Shown in pieces: positions 8,035 to 17,962 of a DNA stretch of 55,977 bases; position 1 is the stretch's first letter; every line of letters begins with the position of its first letter. The notes below the pieces were generated by a model. The model saw only the letters and a program-made list of their open reading frames with translations. It made no database searches and was not told the DNA's origin. The DNA is from a virus, in IMG/VR virus record IMGVR_UViG_3300021091_000089, positions 1 through 55,977 of that record; one strand, 5' to 3'. The translations under genes and the position numbers were made by a program.

Positions 8035-9689
8035 TGTTAAACCCAGTTCAGGAGTACGCAAAAGCTAGGGCGATGCCCATACCGGCGCTTGTAGCCGTGT
8101 TGCAGGGAAAAAGTGACATGGTTAGCCTTGGGGTTGCCCATGCTGCGTTAAAAGAAAAGACCGAAGCTGAGATTGCACAAAAAGGGGCTAACGCTGCCAT
8201 GATGGCGCAGGCTCCCAAAGTTGTTAATCGTGATATTGCTATGGCCCAGGGTATTGCTGCGATGCCTACAGATGTTGACGTGCCCATGGGGGGCATAGTG
8301 GGTAATGATGGGCAGATGACAGACACAGCGGCTGGCGGGGGCATAGTGGCGTTTAGCAATGGGGGTGATCCTCGTGCGCAGTTACGTAAAACACCTCCAA
8401 CGTCTGTTCCACGAACACCGGTTGATCCTCGTGCGCAAGTACGCCCAACTTTTCCGCCAGTTTCTGCAACCGGTCAACCTTTACCTCCTATAGCCCCTTC
8501 GCCCTCTATTCCACGTCAGCCGGGGATATTTTCTCGTGCTGCACAATCTCTTTCAAAATCTCCTATTGGTCGGGCTATTCCTGGCGCTGCGCTGTTGTCA
8601 GAACTTTTTTCGTCACGCCCTACAAACGTTGGCGAAGAAGAGCAACTAGATATGTATCGCACGCTGTTGGGGTTGGGCTACACCGAAGAAGATGTTCGGA
8701 ACATGCCTCCAGAGATTCGCAAACAGATTGTTAACACGGTTAAACAATCACAGGCACAGCAAGCCCAACAAGCGCCACAGGCACAACCAGAAGGCCAAGG
8801 GCAGCAAATGCCACCACAAGACCAAGGGCAACAAGCTCCGGGTGGGATAGCAGCATTACCGACTCGCGGTGCGCCTGATGCAGGCAACTTAATGGAACGC
8901 GCTAGTACACTTCTTGGACCCCAACGACAAATTGAAGGCGGGATTCCGTCTATTCAACAGGCTGTACAGCAAGAACGAGAAGGACTTACTGCAGCTGGGT
9001 TTGACTTTAATCTGATGAAAAACCAAATCAGAGACATTCGTGCAGAAAAAGAAGAACTAAAAGGCTCCAGAAAAGAAGCAGCTAACCTACGCCTAATTGA
9101 AGCAGGTCTGGGTATTTTGGGCGGTGAGTCTCCGTATGCGTTTGTTAACATCGGTAAAGGCGCTACTCCAGCCCTTAAAGGTTTGGCGGAAGATCTTAAA
9201 GACATCAAGAAAGAACAGCGTGCTTACGATAAAGCCCTACGCGATGTCCAGCTTGCTGAAAACCAAATTGCTGCAGGTGTGGGTGCTGGGGCTATGCGGC
9301 GACGTGACTCTGCTATGGAGCGTGCTGATCGTGCGGCGGAGCGTATGGAAACCAATAAAGTTTCTATGGCTCAGAGCTTGTTAAGCGCAGACACCCAACG
9401 CTATGTTGCAGACACTGCTCGGGAAACAGCTGGATTACAACGCGCAGAAACTGCTGAAGCTACACGTCGAAACAATGCGCTAACCTTGGCGCGTCAACAA
9501 GTTCAGGCGGCGATGCAGCGTGATCCAAGATTAGGTATGGATACGGCAAAGCAAGAAGAACTACTAAACCAGTACTTCAACGAAAACTACAAGCGTTTAA
9601 GCCAAGGCCCGACCGCAGAACAAACTCCTTCTGGTTTACCTAGTCAAAGCGCAATACGAGCAGAAATGGCGCGTAGAGGACTTAAATAA
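8034..9689 (+). CDS. Internal virion protein candidate, Pro/Gln-rich with coiled coil
   Basis: This 551-aa protein is coupled to its neighbours by TAATG overlaps at both ends. It has an N-terminal helical domain (residues 1-75), then GGIVGNDGQMTDTAAGGGIVAFSNGG, a Gly-rich signature of the same kind as in the 3572 gene product. A Pro-rich linker with repeated DPRAQ (residues about 115-135) and a Gln-rich stretch (SQAQQAQQAPQAQPEGQ) follow. The C-terminal 250 residues are charged coiled coil (IRDIRAEKEELKGSRKEA). Internal podovirus proteins of this size are ejected into the host cell. That role is inferred from position and composition. Confidence 0.5.
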   Translation: MLNPVQEYAKARAMPIPALVAVLQGKSDMVSLGVAHAALKEKTEAEIAQKGANAAMMAQAPKVVNRDIAMAQGIAAMPTDVDVPMGGIVGNDGQMTDTAAGGGIVAFSNGGDPRAQLRKTPPTSVPRTPVDPRAQVRPTFPPVSATGQPLPPIAPSPSIPRQPGIFSRAAQSLSKSPIGRAIPGAALLSELFSSRPTNVGEEEQLDMYRTLLGLGYTEEDVRNMPPEIRKQIVNTVKQSQAQQAQQAPQAQPEGQGQQMPPQDQGQQAPGGIAALPTRGAPDAGNLMERASTLLGPQRQIEGGIPSIQQAVQQEREGLTAAGFDFNLMKNQIRDIRAEKEELKGSRKEAANLRLIEAGLGILGGESPYAFVNIGKGATPALKGLAEDLKDIKKEQRAYDKALRDVQLAENQIAAGVGAGAMRRRDSAMERADRAAERMETNKVSMAQSLLSADTQRYVADTARETAGLQRAETAEATRRNNALTLARQQVQAAMQRDPRLGMDTAKQEELLNQYFNENYKRLSQGPTAEQTPSGLPSQSAIRAEMARRGLK

Positions 9690-12600
9690 TGGATCTTTCC
9701 AGACTATCTGATGAGGATTTAAAGGCGCTTTCTGAAGGGCGTTTGCAAGCAGTATCAGATCGTGGTCTACGCATACTGTCTGGAGAAGCCCCGCCTGAAC
9801 CAAAAGAAGGGATGCTTGCTGCTGGTATTGGCGGATTCAAAAGCACTTTGTCACGGGGTAGAACTGCGGTTGAATCTATCTTTGACCCAGAAGGTGCAGC
9901 TCGTCGTGGTGTCGAACGTGGTGAAGAAATTAGGGAACAATACGCCCCAGGCGCCAGCCTGCAACGCGTCAAAGATGTCTATACTGAGCGTGGTTTTCTG
10001 CCTGCGGCAGGCGAAGTTATTAGCCAGATCCCCGGCGCTTTGGCGGAACAAGCCCCACAGATTGCAGCTACATTGGGTGGCGCTAAAGCAGGCGCTATGG
10101 CTGGGGCTAGATTCGGCCCTAAAGGTGCCCTAATTGGTGGTCTTGGGGGCGCTGTTGCGCCGTCTTTGGCACAGTTGTACGCCGGTAATATTGAACGCCA
10201 ATCTGAAGAAGGTGCCGAAGAAATTAGCCGTGGGCGTGCATTAGCCGCTGCTGCTCCGGGTGCTGCCTTAGAGGTGGCGTCTACTTTTATTCCTTTAGGG
10301 CGGTCACTTGTCGGTAAACTCTTAGGGCCAGAAGCACGTCAGGTTTTAGAGCGTGGCAGCGCAGAAGCAGCCGAAAGAGTTGTCCGAGATGGGCTACTAA
10401 AAACCGTCGGTAAAGGTGCAGCTGTTGGTGCGGCGGCAGAAGTGCCAACTGAAGTTATCCAGCAGATGCTGGAGCGTTTGCAAGCAGGACTGCCCGTAAC
10501 ATCAGAAGACGCTTTGGCTGAGTATGGTGAGGCTGCATATGGCGGTGCTTTAGTTGGTGGTCCGTTTGGTGCGGCTGGTCGGTTAGGGCAGCGTACGGTA
10601 GCCCGTGGTGAAAGAGAACGGGAAGAGTCTGAACGGCAGGCAGAGATTCAACGCCAAGAGGCAGCACAAGCACGCCAAGAGGCTGAAGAAGCAGAAGCCT
10701 ACAAGCTGACGCCTGAGTACAGGCAAGAGCTTAACGTCAAAATTGTAGCCAACAAAGACCGGCTGCGTGAGATTGAAACGCTGCTACAGAATAAAACCCT
10801 GGACCCTGATGTTCGGGAAGACGCCAAAGAAGAAGCTAAAGAGATTAGAAAAGAGCTGAAGCAGCTCACCAAGGACATGCAGGACGCTGTCCGTGCGTCT
10901 CGTAAAGAAGGCGAACCTACCACAGTTGAAGCAGCGATTCAACGGCAGCGTGAGCGCATGCAAGAAGAAACTGTGACTGACGAGTTTGGGAATGTAGTTA
11001 CGGTCGACACTACTTTGGATGTGCCTCAATTTGATGAACAAGGGCGCCCAATAACCCGCAAAACTAAAGAAGGCAAGACAGTATTAAAAACGGCTAAAGG
11101 GCAAATGCCTAAAGCCATGACGCCTGAAGAAGAAGCTGATGCATACCAACGCCAAGCAAATGAAACACTAAAACTATTTAAAGAACGTGAAGCTGCCCTT
11201 GAGCGTTTGCGTGAGAAAGAACAGCAAGAGAAGGTTAAAAAAGACGAAGAACTGCAAACTGGCATCCGTACTTTCTTGCAACAAACAGAAGAGATGGCTG
11301 AGCTTGAACCGGGTGCCGCTGTTGCAACTCGTGAGATGGCGGCTGAAAAGAAAACCAAAGAGGCTCAGGCTGCAGCGCAAGAAATAACGTTAGACCGTAT
11401 CCAGCTTGTGCTGGAGAACTTTGGTTTGCGTGCAGCTGGAGTACCACAAGAAAAACGCCTTGATATTGAAAGTAAAGTCAACGAAGGTCGGGTTGACCGT
11501 GTTGTAACCAGTGTTCTTGGTATTAAAGGCTTAGGTGGGCGCACAGTTAGTGCAGCTGAGGCTTTGCCAAATATCCAAAACCGGATTCAAGAACTAGAAG
11601 ATCGTCGTCAGAAAGCATTGGTTTCTAAAGACCCGCTGATGCTGGACAACGGTCAACTTACCGATAAAGGCTACGACCTTGTAGCCACAGAAGCCAAACT
11701 AAACGAACTGCGTAAGCTACAAGCCGTAGCTCAGTCACAAGCACCTGCAGAAACCGCTACCGAAGCAGGGATGGTTGGGCAGTTACAGGCTGCGTTTGCT
11801 GGGCAGACTGAAGGATTTGCTGTACCAGAAGCTCAAGGACTGCCCAGGTCTGCATATCCAGGGCGTATTGAAACTGCTAACAAAGAAGCCAGTGGTGCGT
11901 TTGATGATCTTGTCAGTTTTGTTGATGATCTTCAAAAGAAACAATACATAGGCGGTGTGGTTTCCCAACTTGCTATCCAAGACTTAAATGTATCACTACG
12001 CAAGTTGCGTACGCTTCCTCCTGATTCGCCAGAACGTAAACGCTTAGAAAGCCGCATAGCACAACAAAAGGCGGTGCTGCCAACTTCTACACGGGAAAAA
12101 CTAGAAGCAGATGTTGAGGCTTCTAAAGAACGCGTTATCAACAGCCTTGTTAACGAAGTAGCGTTTACCCGTGCACAACGAAATATGCAGCCGCTTCGTA
12201 CAGACGAAGTTCAAGTTTTTAAAGAAGATATTGCCAGCCTGTTGGATATGCTTGTGGAGCGTAGTTTGGCTCCTGCGCCAGGAATGTTGGCAGAGACGAC
12301 ATACAAAGGTGGACGTGAAACACGGCGTGGGTTGGTGGAGGGCGCTACAGAAGTTACAGAAGATCCCCGCAGCAATATCCGTCAACTCCCGTTTGGTGCG
12401 TCTGAGAAAAAACCGCGTTTATTAAATCCTGAAGAACAGAAAAAAGTAAAAGCTAGTCTCAGCCAGTTAAAGAGCGCTGCTATTCGTGCTAATAGCGTCA
12501 TGCAAAATTTAGATGCACGAATTCGTGAGTTGCCACCAGATACGCCACAGTCTGAGGTTCAAGCTCTTTTAGAAGAGCGTCGTGCACTGTTTGATGAAGC

Positions 12601-15600
12601 AGAAAAAGCCCAACGTGACTACGTAAACTATCGTACCGCTATTGGACTGAACCTAGCTTCTACAGGTGTGACGCAACAACAAGCCGTAAAAAATATTAAA
12701 GGCGTCATTCGGTCGTTGAAAGAGTCTTTAATTGAAGAAGGTAAACGGCCTGTTCGGGCAGAGCGTCCAGTCCTGCGCCAACAATTCCAAGGCTATAGGC
12801 CTGATGAGTCTTACCTTGAGCGTGGCAATAGGATTGTGCGTGACGTTCAAGATTTACTAAACAGGCCAGACATTGACCCGACAGTTGCCAGAACGCTTGA
12901 ACAGGCGGCAGACCTCATCGCCACAGAAGACGTTAATCCTACGTTCTTGGAAACTGTAGACGAACAAATAGGGCGTATAAAACGTGGCACAGACAAACCC
13001 GATGCTTCTGCTGCGCTTATTAACGACATCCAGCAGGACATGAACCAACAGCGTGCGCTACGTGCGTATGCTGAAGGTGAGCAGTTTACTATGGTGCCCA
13101 GGGGTCAGGGGTTTGCTGAGGTGGAAGTGCAGCCGGATTTGTTCCCTGAAACACGGGCCACCATGCGTGCGACCCCGACTACGTTCCAGCGCCTGCAGAA
13201 GTCCCGTGAGGTTCGCAAAGCCAAAGAGAAGATTGAAAAAGAAAAAGCGGAAACGCAACAAACCCGCAAAGCAATGCTTGAAGCTAAGCGTGAGTTAGAA
13301 AAAGAGTTAAGCGAAAAATTAGATGTAAAAAAATTGCGTAATAGAGAACGCGATTTAATAGGAAAAATTCAGACTTTAGCAAATGAAATTAGAACACGGG
13401 GAGGGTACACTGAAGCTACAGTTTCAGGGCTTCGGTATAAATGGGAAAACAGTAAAGACCCACAAGATATTCAACAGTATAAAAAAGAAATGGCAGTTTA
13501 CAATGCACGCCCTCCAGAAGAACGTGTAAAAGTAGCTAAGCCGGTGCATGCTGGTGAATGGGTAGTTGTTGGAGAATCGACATCAAAAGTTAACGTGCTT
13601 AAGATGTCTGATGAAACCGCTAAACAAGAAGCACTGGTTGACAAAAGTATTCAAAACGAAATTGTCGAATTACGTAAGTTAGAAAAAATTATCAAAAATT
13701 ATGAAGGCACTCCTTTTGAACAAGAGGCAAAAAAGAGGCTTTCGATTCAACGCGGAATTGTTATAAAAGCTGAACGGGCATTACAAGACGCTAAAGACAA
13801 AGCCAATAAATTTAAAGAAGCTTTGCAGGCTAGACTAGCGCGGGGGTTAGATTTACCCGAAACTAAAGTAGAAAGAACCCCCGTAGGCAAAGTTAAGTAT
13901 GTGAAGCCAAAAGCTGTGTACGACTTAGAAATGCAACGGTATAGGGAAGCCATAAAAGGGCTAACACCACAACAAATTAAAGACGTTCCAAAACCAACTA
14001 AGAGCACAACGGGTAACGTATACAAGCGTAGGATTGTTCAAGTCCTGGGGCCAGCAGAAGCCGACGCAACTTTTGAAGCGGAGTACCAACAACGCGCTAA
14101 CAGTTTACGTCGGATGCAGGCGTTGTCGCCTCAGGAAATGGCAGCTAAGTGGAGAGAAAAAGAAAAAGAAGCTAAAGCGGCTAGAAACTCTGCTAAAAAT
14201 GCGTTGGACAGTTTTGTATCTTCTGTTCGATCTGGCACAAAAGCAAAGAATTTTCCGCAGTACAAAAAGCTAGCAGACGTACTTGATCGTGCTGATGCAG
14301 AGTTGCGCAGTATACGAGAAAACATAAGGCTGATGAAAGCCGCTGAGTACAACCCCGACCAAGTTAAACGTAACGCCCCTGTCCGCACAACGACTGGGCC
14401 AACTAAGCCTGCACGTCTTGGCGTTACTGAAGATCAGATGTATGACCTGCTTGGTGAGCGTGGGCGGATGGTGGGTCCGCGTACCTACTCTGTGGATGAC
14501 ATACCTGATCTGAGAATCAGTGACCATGATGCTACTGGTGAAATTGACGTAAAAGCAGCCACAGACCGTTTGAAGGCGATGAAAGAAAAAGCCGAGAAAC
14601 GCGGCATCAAATTCAAGTACTACGCGGTGTCTGAAGTGCTGCCCCCTGAGATTCGTACCAGCGTGGAGCGTCTGGGCTATTACGCCAAACGTGTTAAGGG
14701 TGGTGTGATGCCTGATGGCACGGTGTTTGTTGTCATTGAATCCCATGACAGCCTTGCGGATCTGGAAAAGACCATCGCCCACGAGCTTATCGGTCACTAT
14801 GGATTTGAAGGTTTTGTTGGTGAGCAGGGGATGAAAGACCTTCTTCAGAAGGTTGAGAACACTTTTGATACTGTGTTCAAGATGGCTGACGCCATAGGCG
14901 TGGGAAAAGAAGCAGAAGATGCTGCCGTTGCTGTGTGGCGTGCCACAAACAATACCGACGCTGGCAAGATGCAGGCGCTCAAAGAAGCCATTGCGTACAC
15001 AATGGAGAAGCGTGTTGACCAGTCGTTTATGGAGAAAGCTAAGCGCTGGCTACAAGAATTAACAGGCGCCCTGCGTGCGGGTTTAAAACGCCTTGGTTTG
15101 GTGGACTCATCTAGGATGACCACCTCTGACCTGTTCTATCTGATGAAACAGGCAGACAGCAACTTCAAAGAAGGCAAGCCTATTGCTTACCGTTCAGCCA
15201 ATGGTGAAGTATCGTTTAGCGTTGGTGCTGCCAAGTACAACCCAGGCATGGAAGAAGTTGGGCGTATTGCAGACAAGATTGTGGCTCGGCAAAAGACCTT
15301 TGTGGATAAGGTCAAAGCCAACACCAGAGGTCTGGCGTTCCGCACGCAGTTCATTGACAGGCTGGCTGCACTAGAAGCACTGGTCAACAAAGGCATGTCG
15401 CGGGGTGAGATTGACTCCCTGAAGGCGGCAGACGTTATGTACTTCAGCCGCATGGCTGATCAACGCCATGGTTTCGTTGCAGCGATTGCAAACAACGGCG
15501 CCCTAAAGCTCAAAGATGTTAAGCGCCCAGATGGTAACGTTGAGAAGATCATGGAGGTCGAACCCAGCGCCAGTCTGCGGGATGTATCCGAAGCGCTACA

Positions 15601-17854
15601 GGGTGCCAATGTTGGTAACGCAGAAGCTACTGGGCGGTTGTTCACAATGTATCTGGCCGCAGAGCGTGCGGCTAATCCAAACGTTGGTAAAGACAAACTT
15701 AACTTTGGTCCTGATTTAACTGAGGCAGACTTAGCTAAAGCACGAGCAATTGGGCTTGCAAACCCTGCTTTCCAAAAAGCCCGGAAGCTGTACAACGAGT
15801 ACAACAAAGGGTTGATTAACTTTGCAGTACAGTCTGGCGCACTTAGTAAAGAGCTTGGTGATAAGCTAAATAGTACTAACGACTACGTGCCTTTTTACCG
15901 GGTACGGGAAGGGGTGGTTGACCTTGTTATTGCTGGTGAAAAACCCATTCGTATTGGCGACATAAAGAACCAGCCGTACCTGAAAGAACTTGTGGGCGGC
16001 GATCAGGCGATTATGGACTTCTTTACCTCGTCACTTCAGAACACCACCATGCTGACCGATATGGCGTTGAAGAACCTAGCCACTCGGAACGCTGCCTTTG
16101 TGATGAAAGACTTGGGGATTGGCGAGATCCAAAAGGGTACCGGGCCTGCTTCTAAGAACGTCGTACGGTTCAAACGTGACGGCATCGACTACCACCTCAC
16201 AATGGACAAGAAGGCTGTCGATACGCTCTTTGGTGAAAACTTCCCGGTTGAACTTATTGCCGAGGGTATGGAAGGCATAAAGATTTCGATGCCCTTTTTG
16301 GTTCGCGCCATGGCGCTGCCTGCCAATACACTGCGAAAGTTCATTACCCGTGACCCACGCTACGCGGTTCGCCAGCTTTTCCGTGACTCTATGGATGCGG
16401 CGCTCACCACTGGTACGAACGCTGTGCCTGTACTGGGTGCCCTGAAGCAAGCCACTAAGATGTTTAGTGGAAAGAGCGAGGAGTACCAGAAGCTGCAGCG
16501 CAGGGGCATTGTAGGTGGTCAGGTCATTACGGGCGCCCCAGAAGACATGCAAAAGATCATGCAGCACATCACCTCTGGTCGCCCAGGGTGGGACTGGGCT
16601 TTTGCTAAGCTGGATCAGATCGCGCTGGCTGGCGATGCTGCCACCCGTGCTTCTGCCTACAACTCGTTTTTGAAACAAGGTTTATCTGAACGGGAAGCTA
16701 CGCTTGCGTCGTTGGAGATTATGAACTTTGGACGACGTGGGGTTTCCCCTAGTATGTATTTCTTAAACGCCACGATCCCCTTCTTTAACGCAGGTATCCA
16801 GGGTATCGACAAGATTTACCGGGCGTTTACCGGCCAGATGCCATACAACGAGAAGCTGAAGGTACAGCAAAAGCTTATTGCCCGTGGCCTGATGATGGCG
16901 GCGTTTACCATGACCTATGCAGCCATGATGCAGGACGATGAGGCGTATGAGAACGCCACACCAGAGCAGCGCTATGGCAACTGGTTTATCCGTATCCCAG
17001 GCTTGGAAGAGCCTTTCCGTGTGCCTATCCCGTTTGAAGTTGGGCTGCTGTTTAAGTCAATCCCAGAAGGCGTCTTCAACGCCATGTTTACGGACGAGGA
17101 CACAGAAAAGATTGCAAAAGACTTGGCGAAACAGATTGGGCGGTCGTTGCCAGGGGGCATTGCAGAGTCGGGCGTTCCGATCCCTGCAGCCGTTAAACCC
17201 ATACTGGAGAACATCACCAACACCTCGTTCTTCTCCGGGCGTGACATCGTTGACGCTAGGCTGGAAGGGGTGGAGAAAGAACTTCAGTACCGCGACAAGA
17301 CGCCTGAACTTCTAAAAGCTCTGGGGCCAATCACAGCAGCATTAGGGATTTCCCCAGTACAGATGGAAAACCTTATCCGTGGTTACTTTGGCACATTGGG
17401 TATCGGCATCGTGAGTATCGCCAACCCGATTTTGGGCGCAGGTGAGGCCGGTGCCGTAGAAGGGCGCCCAAGTGAGCTGCCGATTGTGGGCGGCTTGCTC
17501 CAGCCTAACGATGCTGGTCGTGTCGTGATTGAAGCCTATGACTCCATGAAGGTGGTGGAGCGTGCGCAGCGTTCGTATAGTAAGTTGCTGGAAGAAGGCA
17601 AAGAGGAAGAAGCACAGCGGTTCTTGGAAAAGAATATTGATAAAGTATCCATGGCGTCGTTTGCAGGTTCTGTGCGGCAGCAGATGGGTGAGCTTGCCAA
17701 AGCAGAACGGGCGATCCGTGCTTTGCCTTCCGAAGATATGTCGCCCCAAGAAAAGCGCAAGGAACTTGACGAACTACGGGATATTAGAAATCTGCTGGCA
17801 AAACAGTTTATTGATGTGTCCGCAGAAATAAAACGCCAAGGCGTTTCCCAATAA
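9689..17854 (+). CDS. Giant polyvalent virion protein with HExxH peptidase motif and LPD38-like C-terminal region
   Basis: This 2721-aa protein is the largest gene here. Residues of about 80-160 are Gly/Ala-rich and membrane-prone (GGAKAGAMAGARFGPKGALIG). Long charged coiled coils fill about residues 300-1500. Residues of about 1610-1720 form a compact domain with IAHELIGHYGFEG, giving the zinc-peptidase motif H1698-E1699-x2-H1702. The region of about residues 2210-2400 (RKFITRDPRYAVRQLFRD, then GRRGVSPSMYFLNATIPF) resembles LPD38, one of the large polyvalent-protein associated domains. Polyvalent proteins enter the host with phage or plasmid DNA and act on host defence or envelope targets. 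There is no frameshift across 8.1 kb. A role in protecting incoming DNA is plausible but unproven. Confidence 0.75.
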   Translation: MDLSRLSDEDLKALSEGRLQAVSDRGLRILSGEAPPEPKEGMLAAGIGGFKSTLSRGRTAVESIFDPEGAARRGVERGEEIREQYAPGASLQRVKDVYTERGFLPAAGEVISQIPGALAEQAPQIAATLGGAKAGAMAGARFGPKGALIGGLGGAVAPSLAQLYAGNIERQSEEGAEEISRGRALAAAAPGAALEVASTFIPLGRSLVGKLLGPEARQVLERGSAEAAERVVRDGLLKTVGKGAAVGAAAEVPTEVIQQMLERLQAGLPVTSEDALAEYGEAAYGGALVGGPFGAAGRLGQRTVARGEREREESERQAEIQRQEAAQARQEAEEAEAYKLTPEYRQELNVKIVANKDRLREIETLLQNKTLDPDVREDAKEEAKEIRKELKQLTKDMQDAVRASRKEGEPTTVEAAIQRQRERMQEETVTDEFGNVVTVDTTLDVPQFDEQGRPITRKTKEGKTVLKTAKGQMPKAMTPEEEADAYQRQANETLKLFKEREAALERLREKEQQEKVKKDEELQTGIRTFLQQTEEMAELEPGAAVATREMAAEKKTKEAQAAAQEITLDRIQLVLENFGLRAAGVPQEKRLDIESKVNEGRVDRVVTSVLGIKGLGGRTVSAAEALPNIQNRIQELEDRRQKALVSKDPLMLDNGQLTDKGYDLVATEAKLNELRKLQAVAQSQAPAETATEAGMVGQLQAAFAGQTEGFAVPEAQGLPRSAYPGRIETANKEASGAFDDLVSFVDDLQKKQYIGGVVSQLAIQDLNVSLRKLRTLPPDSPERKRLESRIAQQKAVLPTSTREKLEADVEASKERVINSLVNEVAFTRAQRNMQPLRTDEVQVFKEDIASLLDMLVERSLAPAPGMLAETTYKGGRETRRGLVEGATEVTEDPRSNIRQLPFGASEKKPRLLNPEEQKKVKASLSQLKSAAIRANSVMQNLDARIRELPPDTPQSEVQALLEERRALFDEAEKAQRDYVNYRTAIGLNLASTGVTQQQAVKNIKGVIRSLKESLIEEGKRPVRAERPVLRQQFQGYRPDESYLERGNRIVRDVQDLLNRPDIDPTVARTLEQAADLIATEDVNPTFLETVDEQIGRIKRGTDKPDASAALINDIQQDMNQQRALRAYAEGEQFTMVPRGQGFAEVEVQPDLFPETRATMRATPTTFQRLQKSREVRKAKEKIEKEKAETQQTRKAMLEAKRELEKELSEKLDVKKLRNRERDLIGKIQTLANEIRTRGGYTEATVSGLRYKWENSKDPQDIQQYKKEMAVYNARPPEERVKVAKPVHAGEWVVVGESTSKVNVLKMSDETAKQEALVDKSIQNEIVELRKLEKIIKNYEGTPFEQEAKKRLSIQRGIVIKAERALQDAKDKANKFKEALQARLARGLDLPETKVERTPVGKVKYVKPKAVYDLEMQRYREAIKGLTPQQIKDVPKPTKSTTGNVYKRRIVQVLGPAEADATFEAEYQQRANSLRRMQALSPQEMAAKWREKEKEAKAARNSAKNALDSFVSSVRSGTKAKNFPQYKKLADVLDRADAELRSIRENIRLMKAAEYNPDQVKRNAPVRTTTGPTKPARLGVTEDQMYDLLGERGRMVGPRTYSVDDIPDLRISDHDATGEIDVKAATDRLKAMKEKAEKRGIKFKYYAVSEVLPPEIRTSVERLGYYAKRVKGGVMPDGTVFVVIESHDSLADLEKTIAHELIGHYGFEGFVGEQGMKDLLQKVENTFDTVFKMADAIGVGKEAEDAAVAVWRATNNTDAGKMQALKEAIAYTMEKRVDQSFMEKAKRWLQELTGALRAGLKRLGLVDSSRMTTSDLFYLMKQADSNFKEGKPIAYRSANGEVSFSVGAAKYNPGMEEVGRIADKIVARQKTFVDKVKANTRGLAFRTQFIDRLAALEALVNKGMSRGEIDSLKAADVMYFSRMADQRHGFVAAIANNGALKLKDVKRPDGNVEKIMEVEPSASLRDVSEALQGANVGNAEATGRLFTMYLAAERAANPNVGKDKLNFGPDLTEADLAKARAIGLANPAFQKARKLYNEYNKGLINFAVQSGALSKELGDKLNSTNDYVPFYRVREGVVDLVIAGEKPIRIGDIKNQPYLKELVGGDQAIMDFFTSSLQNTTMLTDMALKNLATRNAAFVMKDLGIGEIQKGTGPASKNVVRFKRDGIDYHLTMDKKAVDTLFGENFPVELIAEGMEGIKISMPFLVRAMALPANTLRKFITRDPRYAVRQLFRDSMDAALTTGTNAVPVLGALKQATKMFSGKSEEYQKLQRRGIVGGQVITGAPEDMQKIMQHITSGRPGWDWAFAKLDQIALAGDAATRASAYNSFLKQGLSEREATLASLEIMNFGRRGVSPSMYFLNATIPFFNAGIQGIDKIYRAFTGQMPYNEKLKVQQKLIARGLMMAAFTMTYAAMMQDDEAYENATPEQRYGNWFIRIPGLEEPFRVPIPFEVGLLFKSIPEGVFNAMFTDEDTEKIAKDLAKQIGRSLPGGIAESGVPIPAAVKPILENITNTSFFSGRDIVDARLEGVEKELQYRDKTPELLKALGPITAALGISPVQMENLIRGYFGTLGIGIVSIANPILGAGEAGAVEGRPSELPIVGGLLQPNDAGRVVIEAYDSMKVVERAQRSYSKLLEEGKEEEAQRFLEKNIDKVSMASFAGSVRQQMGELAKAERAIRALPSEDMSPQEKRKELDELRDIRNLLAKQFIDVSAEIKRQGVSQ

Positions 17855-17932
17855 TACCCACCACTGCCTTGCCCATCACCCTAGCGATGAGGGCGGCTTT
17901 CATTCCTTCTTGTAGCGTCTTTTCGGTGTCTA

Positions 17933-17962
17933 GGCAGGGGACAAAGAACCCCTGCCCCTTTT
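17933..17962 (+). terminator. Intrinsic terminator between convergent late and early blocks
   Basis: GGCAGGGG (17933-17940) pairs with CCCCTGCC (17949-17956), an 8-bp stem with an 8-nt loop, followed by CCTTTTC. It sits between the end of the 2721-aa gene and the end of the convergent primase-helicase gene. The T-run favours the plus strand. The rest of 17855-17961 holds no supported gene. Confidence 0.7.

Noticed and set aside
14270-16678. Long minus-strand frames (175 and 200 aa) opposite the giant late gene
   Set aside because: They lie antisense within one intact 2721-aa frame, have biased composition and lack ribosome sites, so they are shadows of the real gene.
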